From Spirochaetota bacterium (GTDB taxonomy: Bacteria > Spirochaetota > Spirochaetia > Treponematales > Treponemataceae): a stretch of 6,381 nt of DNA. The notes under the pieces were generated by a model, which made no database searches, had not been told where the DNA came from, and worked only from the letters and a program-made list of their open reading frames with translations. Location of the stretch: positions 1 through 6,381 of the forward strand of contig JAKJFV010000100.1 in the NCBI GenBank assembly GCA_022704725.1. Direction: 5' to 3'. Within the stretch, counting starts at the first letter, position 1. Each line of letters opens with the position of its first letter. Both the position numbers and the translations under genes were made by a program. Below, piece by piece: positions 1 to 4,417 of the stretch.

Positions 1-539
1 CCGTCGGCTCTTTTCCGGAGTGCAGTATATTCGCCGTTCTCATATTCTGCCAGTGCTATTAAATAATATGAACTAAGCAGATGTTTAGTATAAAAAGATA
101 TTCCTGGTTTTATGGTTAATTCTGCAGAGTAATCTAAACCGGGCCGGGAAATATCAATGCCTGCAGATTCGTAGGCAATAGATTGTTCTTCTGTAAAATA
201 GGGCGTGTATTGCAATAAAGAGGCAGACAAGGCTGATCCAATAAATGGATATATTGCATTTTCTTTATCAAATTTTTTATGATAATTTATGCCGGCTGTT
301 AATGCTCCGCCTCTCATTGTTTCTGCTGATGAATAAAGATCGCTCAATAACTGTTTGTCAAAGTAAACACCGCTTGCATAAGGATGCCAGCCTTCGTCAA
401 TATTCGTAAAAGCCGGTCCGACAGTATCTATCGTCCCCTTTATGGAATTTGAGGTAAGAGGTGTTGCATAATATGAAATACAGCCTGTACAGCAAAATAT
501 TTCTGGTAAAAATATTAGAAAAAACCAAATTTTCTTCAT
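1..539 (-). CDS. Uncharacterised lipoprotein, C-terminus cut off by window edge
   Basis: An open frame runs from ATG at 539 to the left edge without a stop, giving 179 codons. The start is preceded by GGAGAAGG about 6 nt upstream, which supports it. The N-terminus (MKKIWFFLIFLPEIF) is a short charged end plus hydrophobic core, followed by CCTGC; Cys20 would be the lipidated residue under a relaxed lipobox, so I infer an exported lipoprotein. The mature part is rich in Tyr, Phe, Ser and Gly. From about residue 75 it has alternating segments ending in aromatic residues (GINYHKKF, YPFIGSALSASLLQY, LTIKPGISFYTKH, YYLIALAEYENGEY) that suggest beta strands. I do not recognise the family. It lies 37 nt after the rhodanese lipoprotein on the same strand, so it is probably the third gene of that operon. 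The missing end prevents a length comparison. Confidence 0.8.
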   Translation of the reverse strand, partial: MKKIWFFLIFLPEIFCCTGCISYYATPLTSNSIKGTIDTVGPAFTNIDEGWHPYASGVYFDKQLLSDLYSSAETMRGGALTAGINYHKKFDKENAIYPFIGSALSASLLQYTPYFTEEQSIAYESAGIDISRPGLDYSAELTIKPGISFYTKHLLSSYYLIALAEYENGEYTALRKRAD

Positions 540-576
540 TACCTTCTCCGGTTCAGTTAAAAAGGGGTTTTATAAA

Positions 577-978
577 TTACTCTGCTTTCTCAAATTCATA
601 GGGCCAGCGCTTGTATCCGCCCCAGTTCATCATTCTGGTATAGCCTTCTTTTTCAAGGTTCGATATTACCGCTCCAGCTCTTCCCCCTGTTTCACAATAC
701 ACAATTAAGTACTGGGACTTAGGAAGCTCATCTATTCTGCTCATAACTTCACTTGAAGGGTAACTTTTTGCTGTTGGAATATGTCCTGCGTTATAAGCTG
801 ATAACGGTCTTACGTCAATTATCCAAATATCGCTTCTCGGATTCTCTGTAAGTTCTTTGAGTGCGGCAGGATCTAGATAGGCCTTGAGCATTGCTCCGTC
901 GCTGGAAACATCGCCTGTCATACAGCCGGTAAAAACCAGCAGCAGCGGAATAAACCATACTAAGTGAATTTTTTTCAT
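577..978 (-). CDS. Rhodanese-domain lipoprotein
   Basis: This encodes a 133-residue protein with a single rhodanese domain. Rhodaneses move sulfane sulfur through a persulfide on an active-site cysteine; the true acceptor here is unknown. The start at 978 is chosen because AGGAGGG lies about 5 nt upstream and it begins a clear signal peptide (MKKIHLVWFIPLLLVFTGC, lipobox FTGC, Cys19). A longer frame starting at 1035 would overlap the upstream gene and bury this signal. The domain spans about residues 35-130: the IIDVR strand (53-57), the AGHIPTA motif (64-70) and the active loop CETGGR, with Cys95 as catalytic cysteine and Arg100 closing the CxxxxR loop. It ends with a WGGYKRW segment typical of single-domain rhodaneses. 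The predicted place of action is the periplasm or outer face of a membrane. It follows the Dabb gene by 17 nt, so the two are almost certainly cotranscribed. Confidence 0.9.
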   Translation of the reverse strand: MKKIHLVWFIPLLLVFTGCMTGDVSSDGAMLKAYLDPAALKELTENPRSDIWIIDVRPLSAYNAGHIPTAKSYPSSEVMSRIDELPKSQYLIVYCETGGRAGAVISNLEKEGYTRMMNWGGYKRWPYEFEKAE

Positions 979-995
979 AGACCCTCCTAACATTA

Positions 996-1298
996 TTATA
1001 CTTCGAAATCTATTACCCGCCGCTCTGTTCTGCATTCCAGAACAAAGCTAGCGGCTTCTTTATGAATTGGATGCACCTGATACGCTGCAAGAGCTTCTTT
1101 TGACTCAAATTCAGAATACAACACCACATCGCTTGCACAGTCATCCTGTGTAAAGTTTATACCAACCTCTGCTTTTAAAAGCCCCGGAATTTTACCAACA
1201 AGGTTTTCAAGCTTTTCCTTTATCAGTTTAGCATTCTGTTCTTTTGTATTTCCAAGAACTTCCTCTTTAAGTCTCCATGCTACAATATGCTTTACCAT
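996..1298 (-). CDS. Dabb (stress-responsive alpha/beta barrel) domain protein
   Basis: This is a 100-residue cytoplasmic protein consisting of one Dabb domain (stress-responsive A/B barrel, ferredoxin-like fold, usually a dimer). The family signature is clear: MVKHIVAWRLKEE at the N-terminus, a long helix (residues about 18-36), IPGLLKAEVGINF (38-50), DVVLYSEFESKEALAAYQ (57-74), HPIHKE (76-81) and a final RRVIDFEV strand. The length is normal for the family. The biochemical role of most stand-alone bacterial Dabb proteins is unknown; some family members bind small hydrophobic or stress-related ligands, and I do not assign one here. ATG at 1298 has AGGAG about 7 nt upstream. It is the first gene of the cluster with the rhodanese and the unknown lipoprotein. 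Its leader holds the hairpins described separately, so expression may be controlled there. Confidence 0.9.
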   Translation of the reverse strand: MVKHIVAWRLKEEVLGNTKEQNAKLIKEKLENLVGKIPGLLKAEVGINFTQDDCASDVVLYSEFESKEALAAYQVHPIHKEAASFVLECRTERRVIDFEV

Positions 1299-1301
1299 CT
1301 A

Positions 1302-1328
1302 TTTCTCCTAAAAAAAGACAAGGAGAAA
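1302..1328 (-). promoter_or_regulatory. Shine-Dalgarno / anti-Shine-Dalgarno pairing in the Dabb leader
   Basis: In the mRNA sense the ribosome binding site AGGAGAAA (plus-strand 1302-1309) is perfectly complementary over 8 nt to UUUCUCCU (plus-strand 1321-1328), with an 11-nt loop between them. The upstream half overlaps the stem of hairpin 1311-1354, so the two folds exclude each other. The complementarity is seen directly; a regulatory role is inference. Confidence 0.4.
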
Positions 1329-1354
1329 ACTTGAGTTTTCGAATTGTCTTTTTT
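1310..1354 (-). terminator. Terminator-like hairpin in front of the Dabb gene (hairpin 1)
   Basis: The outer arms 1311-1321 and 1344-1354 are perfect 11-bp complements (AAAAAAGACAA / TTGTCTTTTTT). The inner arms 1325-1330 and 1335-1340 (GAAAAC / GTTTTC) close a 4-nt loop, with a 3x3 internal loop between the two stems. Read on the minus strand, the GACAA...TTGTC core is followed by seven U residues and then directly by the Dabb ribosome binding site. It is also A/T-symmetric, so it could terminate in both directions. It could end transcripts from MATE, or act as an attenuator, since no room remains for a promoter between it and the start codon. Confidence 0.55.
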
Positions 1355-1355
1355 A

Positions 1356-1385
1356 TGCACTTTCACAATGTAATGAGAAAGTGCA
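1356..1385. repeat. Inverted repeat (hairpin 2)
   Basis: Perfect 9-bp arms, TGCACTTTC at 1356-1364 and GAAAGTGCA at 1377-1385, flank a 12-nt loop. It has no U-tract of its own. If the candidate promoter at 1391-1419 is used, this hairpin would form the very 5' end of the Dabb mRNA. Confidence 0.6.
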
Positions 1386-1390
1386 GTTTA

Positions 1391-1419
1391 ATAATGAAGT
1401 TTGCAGCGCAAACTTTCAA
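1391..1419 (-). promoter_or_regulatory. Candidate promoter for the Dabb-rhodanese-lipoprotein operon
   Basis: On the minus strand, TTGAAA (plus 1414-1419, 5 of 6 to TTGACA) is followed after 17 nt by CATTAT (plus 1391-1396, 4 of 6 to TATAAT). The predicted start of transcription is near 1384, giving a leader of about 85 nt that contains hairpins 2 and 1. The spacer is filled by the dyad at 1397-1415. It lies just after the likely MATE terminator. The -10 match is weak, so confidence is modest. Confidence 0.35.
1397..1415. repeat. Inverted repeat (hairpin 3), possible operator
   Basis: AAGTTTGC (1397-1404) and GCAAACTT (1408-1415) are perfect 8-bp arms around a 3-nt centre. The tight spacing suits either an RNA hairpin or a protein-binding dyad. 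It occupies nearly the whole spacer of the candidate promoter 1391-1419. Confidence 0.55.
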
Positions 1420-1457
1420 TGATAAAAAGCGGCGCTATTACAGACGCTTTTTATCAT
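1419..1457 (-). terminator. Likely terminator of the MATE gene (hairpin 4)
   Basis: Perfect 13-bp arms at 1419-1431 (ATGATAAAAAGCG) and 1445-1457 (its complement) enclose a 13-nt loop. The stem begins 5 nt after the MATE stop codon. In the minus-strand transcript the 3' arm reads CGC then UUUUU, a weak U-tract inside the stem. Position and stem strength make it the natural end of the MATE transcript, though the U-tract is not classical. Confidence 0.55.
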
Positions 1458-1462
1458 ACATC

Positions 1463-2809
1463 CTACTTATGTTCGTCAATAACCCGCTTGCCCATCCACC
1501 GGCCGCTTCTCCATCTCCAGATATTTATTATAGCACGAATTACCTCATCCGCAAGGAGGCTGACCCACACACTTATTAGTCCCCCGCCGAGTGCGACGCA
1601 TGCAATAAGAACCGGAACCAGACCCCACATAAAAATTAAGCTTACAACAACAGAAAATCTCCCGTCCCCAACTGTTTTTAAGGCTACCCCGCCAAGTACA
1701 TTAACGGCGCGTACCGGTTCAAGCACAAGCGCTACAAACAGAAGCGGTATGGACAACGATATTATAAGGGAATCTGTGGTAAAAAAAGATATAAAAAAAT
1801 GAGGAGCTAATACTATGACTAAATATACAATAAACGCAAAAGAACAAATAATTGATGCAATTTTCCAGTATGTTTTCTTTACCTTGTCAATTTCGCCTGC
1901 TCCCAGATAGTGACTCATAAGGATTTGTCCTCCCATGGTCAAGGCCCATGAAGAGGCCATATCCAAAAAATTAAATCTGTTAACATAGGTGTTTGCGCTC
2001 ATTGCAGCAGAGCCGAGTTTAATGATAACGGCCGAGACAATAATGCTCTGTACGGTATAGCTGAAGGGTTCAAGCGCAGCCGGTATTCCTATTTTTAATA
2101 TAGGCACCGCAGCTTTTTTAGCATTTTTTATAAGATTTTCAACAAAAAATGAAACCTTCAGTCTGAAATGCACCATATAAAAAATGACGCAAAATCCGGC
2201 AAAATATGAGATAACCGTTGCAAGGGCGATACCGCGGATGCCAAGTTCCGGGAATATCCAGAAACCAGTGAGCAGAACCCAATTTAACGGAATATTGATC
2301 ACATTGGTTATCATCGAGGCAGTCATATTCCAGTGGGTTAATCCCTTTGAAGCAAGTATTGACCCGTATGATGTACGTAAACCAACAAGTATAAAATTCA
2401 ACACTATTATAGAAAGATATGATGATGCGTATTCATTTTGAACGCTGCTCATTCCAAGCATTACACCAATCTTTCCTGAAAATAGGAACATGACAAACGT
2501 TAGAAGAGACCCCATCAGCGTGCTTATACAAATATTAGCAAACCATGCTGGTACAACCCTATCATCTCTTTTCGCGCCCATGTACTGAGCAGAAACACTA
2601 GTACCTGCAGAGGTAAACTGGGGAATAATAAAATATCCCAGCCATAAGACTGATGCGAGCATTCCCACTGAACCTGCAGCTTCATCCGACACCATACTGA
2701 TAAATAGAGTATCTGTAAAGGCTGTTATTCCGCCTGTTAGTTCTTCTATAAACATCGGCCACGAGAGCTTAAAAAGACTCAGACGATTCTTATTTTTTTG
2801 AATTTCCAT
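1463..2809 (-). CDS. MATE-family multidrug/cation antiporter
   Basis: This encodes a 448-residue inner-membrane protein, full length for the MATE family (about 450 residues, 12 membrane helices). MATE transporters export organic cations, drugs or metabolites in exchange for Na+ or H+; the substrate cannot be read here. Both half-repeats are visible. The first opens at residues 15-40 with SWPMFIEELTGG and FTDTLFISMV; the second opens at about 236-262 with PILKIGIPAALEPFSYTVQSI. Hydrophobic segments are evident near 50-72, 88-112, 129-148, 163-182, 190-212, 252-270, 285-300, 315-337, 345-365, 385-408 and 409-430. The tail is basic (WRWRSGRWMGKR). ATG at 2809 follows an in-frame TAA 9 nt upstream, so translation cannot begin earlier in this frame. 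No Shine-Dalgarno is visible there; see the promoter at 2819-2847. It lies 62 nt after the hicA remnant on the same strand. Confidence 0.93.
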   Translation of the reverse strand: MEIQKNKNRLSLFKLSWPMFIEELTGGITAFTDTLFISMVSDEAAGSVGMLASVLWLGYFIIPQFTSAGTSVSAQYMGAKRDDRVVPAWFANICISTLMGSLLTFVMFLFSGKIGVMLGMSSVQNEYASSYLSIIVLNFILVGLRTSYGSILASKGLTHWNMTASMITNVINIPLNWVLLTGFWIFPELGIRGIALATVISYFAGFCVIFYMVHFRLKVSFFVENLIKNAKKAAVPILKIGIPAALEPFSYTVQSIIVSAVIIKLGSAAMSANTYVNRFNFLDMASSWALTMGGQILMSHYLGAGEIDKVKKTYWKIASIICSFAFIVYLVIVLAPHFFISFFTTDSLIISLSIPLLFVALVLEPVRAVNVLGGVALKTVGDGRFSVVVSLIFMWGLVPVLIACVALGGGLISVWVSLLADEVIRAIINIWRWRSGRWMGKRVIDEHK

Positions 2810-2818
2810 AATGGATTA

Positions 2819-2847
2819 GTTGTATCAGTATGAAAGAAGAGTGTAAA
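2819..2847 (-). promoter_or_regulatory. Candidate MATE promoter, probably leaderless
   Basis: On the minus strand, TTTACA (plus 2842-2847, 5 of 6 to consensus) is followed after exactly 17 nt by TACAAC (plus 2819-2824, 4 of 6). Transcription would start near 2812-2813, only 3-4 nt before ATG 2809. This agrees with the absence of a ribosome binding site. Confidence 0.4.
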
Positions 2848-2871
2848 GGTGTGTATGTTGGTTTTTAAGAT

Positions 2872-2973
2872 TTACGCTTCCAGAAATAAATCTACATCTA
2901 CTCCGGCTTGTTTTAAAATAGCACCCATTGTTCCTTCAGGTATGTCCCCCGGGTGATTTGGAATAGTCGTCCC
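2872..2973 (-). pseudogene. hicA: Truncated hicA toxin remnant
   Basis: A 33-codon stretch ending in TAA at 2872 translates to the C-terminal half of a HicA mRNA interferase. It shows TIPNHPGDIPEGT, then GAILKQAG and VDLFLEA, which match the usual HicA end (a V/T-I/V-P-x-H strand, the P-x-GT turn and the I-L-K-Q-A-G helix). The N-terminal half, which carries the GSH-type catalytic histidine and the first helix and strands, is missing: upstream in this frame lies only HicB coding sequence, and no start codon is near. An ATG abuts the hicB stop (2973-2975) but is one base out of frame with the remnant, and its own frame stops after 20 codons. The simplest reading is a deletion of roughly the first 30 codons of hicA that also shifted the frame. 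It is very unlikely to give an active toxin. Confidence 0.75.
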
Positions 2974-2975
2974 AT

Positions 2976-3218
2976 TTAAACTCCAACGGGAACATTGAAT
3001 TCAATTTCATCTGAAATAGGCTTCAAAGAAGCAGGAATGGGATCGCCGTGTTCTATATATGAATCAAGAAGTTTTCTTGCAACATCCTGAGCTATTTCAA
3101 CAGTTTCTGCAATGGTTCTTCCTTGAGCAACGAGGCCGGGAATATCTTCAGATTCGGCGAGAAATTGTCCGTTTTCAACTTTAGTTATTTTCAAATGCAT
3201 CGAATATAGTTCGTTCAT
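2976..3218 (-). CDS. hicB: HicB-family antitoxin, short form
   Basis: This is an 80-residue protein of the HicB (UPF0150-like) family. HicB antitoxins fold as a partial RNase H-like domain that binds and blocks HicA, and many also repress their own operon. Visible family features are the first strand (HLKITKVENGQFLAES, residues 8-23), the IPGLVAQGRTIAE turn and helix start (26-38), the helix VEIAQDVARKLLDSYIEHG (40-58) and the DPIP exit. No separate C-terminal HTH or ribbon-helix-helix domain is obvious in the last 18 residues. Start 3218 (MNELYSMHL) is chosen because a perfect TATAAT ends 6 nt upstream, implying a leaderless message. Alternatives are TTG at 3263 or ATG at 3200; none has a good Shine-Dalgarno. 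Its stop is adjacent to the hicA remnant, so it is now apparently an orphan antitoxin. Confidence 0.82.
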   Translation of the reverse strand: MNELYSMHLKITKVENGQFLAESEDIPGLVAQGRTIAETVEIAQDVARKLLDSYIEHGDPIPASLKPISDEIEFNVPVGV

Positions 3219-3224
3219 GCCTTG

Positions 3225-3253
3225 ATTATACACCTGTCCTTTCTGTAATACAA
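3225..3253 (-). promoter_or_regulatory. Candidate hicB promoter
   Basis: A perfect TATAAT on the minus strand (plus 3225-3230) lies 17 nt after TTGTAT (plus 3248-3253, 3 of 6 to TTGACA). The expected start of transcription, 7 nt past the -10, falls on the A of ATG 3218, so the mRNA would be leaderless. The -35 is weak. Confidence 0.45.
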
Positions 3254-3295
3254 CTATTGTCAATCGGTGTATCCATAAAGATTTTTCTTCTTCCC

Positions 3296-3316
3296 TTTGT
3301 GAGTATGTTACACAAA
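3296..3316. repeat. Inverted repeat in the hicB-trxB divergent spacer, possible operator
   Basis: TTTGTG (3296-3301) and CACAAA (3311-3316) are perfect 6-bp arms, centres 15 nt apart, around a 9-nt middle. The position is just upstream of the reductase -10 region, where a transcription factor could act. It is too short and loose to be a convincing RNA hairpin. No regulator family is assigned. Confidence 0.3.
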
Positions 3317-3331
3317 AGAACTTTTTTTTAC

Positions 3332-3342
3332 TATATTATACT
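3332..3342 (+). promoter_or_regulatory. Candidate -10 region of the reductase gene
   Basis: Overlapping -10-like hexamers TATATT (3332-3337) and TATACT (3337-3342, 5 of 6) follow a run of eight T residues (3322-3329). No good -35 lies 16-18 nt upstream; the nearest, GTTACA at 3307-3312, is 19 nt from TATATT. A start near 3349 would give a leader of about 18 nt that includes the ribosome binding site GAGG (3357-3360). Confidence 0.35.
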
Positions 3343-3366
3343 GATATACCATTTTCGAGGTGTGCT

Positions 3367-4290
3367 ATGGAAACACAATTTGATACTGTTATTATAGGAA
3401 AAGGCCCTGCAGGTATTACTGCTGCCTTGTATTTAAAAAGAGCTAAACATTCTGTTGTTGTCATAGGGAAAGATTACGGCGCACTGGGCAAGGCAGAAAA
3501 AATTGAAAATTACTACGGATTGGAAAAACCGGTAAGCGGAGAAGAGCTGGCACGCATAGGAATTGCCCAGGCGGAAAACCTGGGTATACCTGTTCTTAGT
3601 GCAGAAGTAACTTCTCTTGAAGCAGCTTACGGACAGGAACCGTACAGGTTTACGGTTACTATAAAAGAACCCGATAAAAAAACTGATATTCTTGCCAAAT
3701 CTGTATTAATCGCAACCGGTAAACAGAGAACCGGCCTAAAAGTACCAGGCTTCGAAGAATTTAAAGGAAAAGGTATTAGTTTTTGTGCCGTTTGCGACGG
3801 TTTCTTCTATAAAAATAAGGCAGTTGCCGTAATAGGAAACGGAGCCTATGCAGTTTCCGAGCTTGAGCATCTTTATAACCTGACAAAGAATATTACACTT
3901 TTTACAAACGGCCTCTCCTTGGAAGGAGAAGTTCCCGACGGAGTAAGGGTTGTTAAAGGTAAGATTGTCAAAGTTGCCGGCGAACAGACAGTGAGCGGAA
4001 TAGAAGCTGTATCTGACAGCGGGACTGCAACAGAGCTTTTCCCTGTTCAGGGTATTTTCGCTGCCCTTGGAACTGCAGGAGCGTCTGACTTTGCTGCAAA
4101 ACTGGGACTCGAAACAGGAACTGGGGCAGACAGCAGCACCCTCATCACAGACAAGGACATGAAAACAAACTTCCCCGGAATTTATGCAGCAGGAGATGCC
4201 GCAGGCGGATTTCTACAAATTGTAAAAGCGGCTTCCGACGGCGCAATTGCAGCTAAATCGATAGGAGCAGAACTTAAAGAGCTCAAATAA
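3367..4290 (+). CDS. trxB: Thioredoxin reductase-like FAD/disulfide oxidoreductase, atypical NADPH site
   Basis: This 307-residue cytoplasmic flavoprotein has the normal length for low-Mr thioredoxin reductases, which pass electrons through FAD and a CxxC pair to thioredoxin. ATG 3367 has GAGG 6 nt upstream. The FAD-binding GxGxxG is GKGPAG (11-16); IENYYG (46-51) and ATG (116-118) follow; the redox pair is CAVC (Cys140, Cys143) followed by DGFFY; the second FAD motif is AAGDAAGG (274-281), with LQIVKAASDGA (283-293). The central domain keeps GNGAYA (157-162) where NADPH enzymes usually have GGGDSA. The HRRxxxR motif that grips the NADPH phosphate is absent: after the next strand comes ITLFTNG (176-182). 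This resembles the pyridine-nucleotide-independent, ferredoxin-linked branch known from clostridia, though that is inference. The gene stands alone between divergent hicB and a terminator. Confidence 0.88.
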   Translation: METQFDTVIIGKGPAGITAALYLKRAKHSVVVIGKDYGALGKAEKIENYYGLEKPVSGEELARIGIAQAENLGIPVLSAEVTSLEAAYGQEPYRFTVTIKEPDKKTDILAKSVLIATGKQRTGLKVPGFEEFKGKGISFCAVCDGFFYKNKAVAVIGNGAYAVSELEHLYNLTKNITLFTNGLSLEGEVPDGVRVVKGKIVKVAGEQTVSGIEAVSDSGTATELFPVQGIFAALGTAGASDFAAKLGLETGTGADSSTLITDKDMKTNFPGIYAAGDAAGGFLQIVKAASDGAIAAKSIGAELKELK

Positions 4291-4291
4291 C

Positions 4292-4320
4292 TTCACTATA
4301 GAAATTGCAAAAGGTATAAT
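4292..4320 (+). promoter_or_regulatory. Candidate promoter just after trxB
   Basis: A perfect TATAAT (4315-4320) lies 17 nt after TTCACT (4292-4297, 4 of 6 to TTGACA). It starts 2 nt after the trxB stop. Transcription would begin about 4327, immediately before the terminator hairpin, so any product is either a very short RNA or an htpG transcript that must pass the terminator. Confidence 0.35.
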
Positions 4321-4330
4321 ACAAATGAAG

Positions 4331-4367
4331 GCGGTAGTTTTTTGTTAAAAAACTTGCCGCTTTTTTT
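4331..4367 (+). terminator. Intrinsic terminator between trxB and htpG
   Basis: The left arm is GCGG (4331-4334), T, then AGTTTTTT (4336-4343). The loop is GTT. The right arm is AAAAAACT (4347-4354), TG, then CCGC (4357-4360). The stem is 8 bp plus 4 GC-rich pairs with one bulge/wobble between, followed by seven T (4361-4367). This is a classic Rho-independent terminator for trxB. Confidence 0.88.
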
Positions 4368-4396
4368 GTTTTTAATTATATTTTATTTATCAACTT

Positions 4397-4402
4397 TATA
4401 AT
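4397..4402 (+). promoter_or_regulatory. Candidate -10 box of htpG
   Basis: A perfect TATAAT lies 15 nt before the htpG ATG in a very AT-rich stretch. No convincing -35 is present at 16-18 nt. Transcription would start near 4408-4409, on the ribosome binding site itself (GAGG 4408-4411), giving a leader of about 10 nt. No CIRCE element is visible in 4291-4417. Confidence 0.4.
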
Positions 4403-4417
4403 ATATAGAGGAATAAC

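Noticed and set aside
979..1035. N-terminal extension of the rhodanese gene by 19 codons
   Set aside because: It would overlap the end of the Dabb gene, has no ribosome binding site, and would place residues before an evident lipoprotein signal peptide that has its own strong AGGAGGG.
1311..1457. CRISPR array or tandem repeat as an explanation of the four dyads
   Set aside because: The dyads differ in sequence and length and have no regular spacers, so they are not repeats of one unit.
1277..1802. Plus-strand open frames across the hairpin array and the end of MATE
   Set aside because: They lie antisense to a clear MATE gene, have low-complexity composition and no family resemblance or ribosome binding site.
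2913..2975. 20-codon frame starting at the ATG that touches the hicB stop
   Set aside because: Its peptide (MGRLFQITRG…) resembles nothing and is one base out of frame with the recognisable HicA tail; it is best seen as the leftover start of the broken hicA.
3219..3263. TTG-started extension of HicB by 15 codons
   Set aside because: It covers the -35/-10 promoter-like sequence, has no ribosome binding site, and adds residues before the normal first strand of the HicB fold.
4291..4417. CIRCE heat-shock operator upstream of htpG
   Set aside because: I looked for TTAGCACTC/GAGTGCTAA halves in this spacer and found none.
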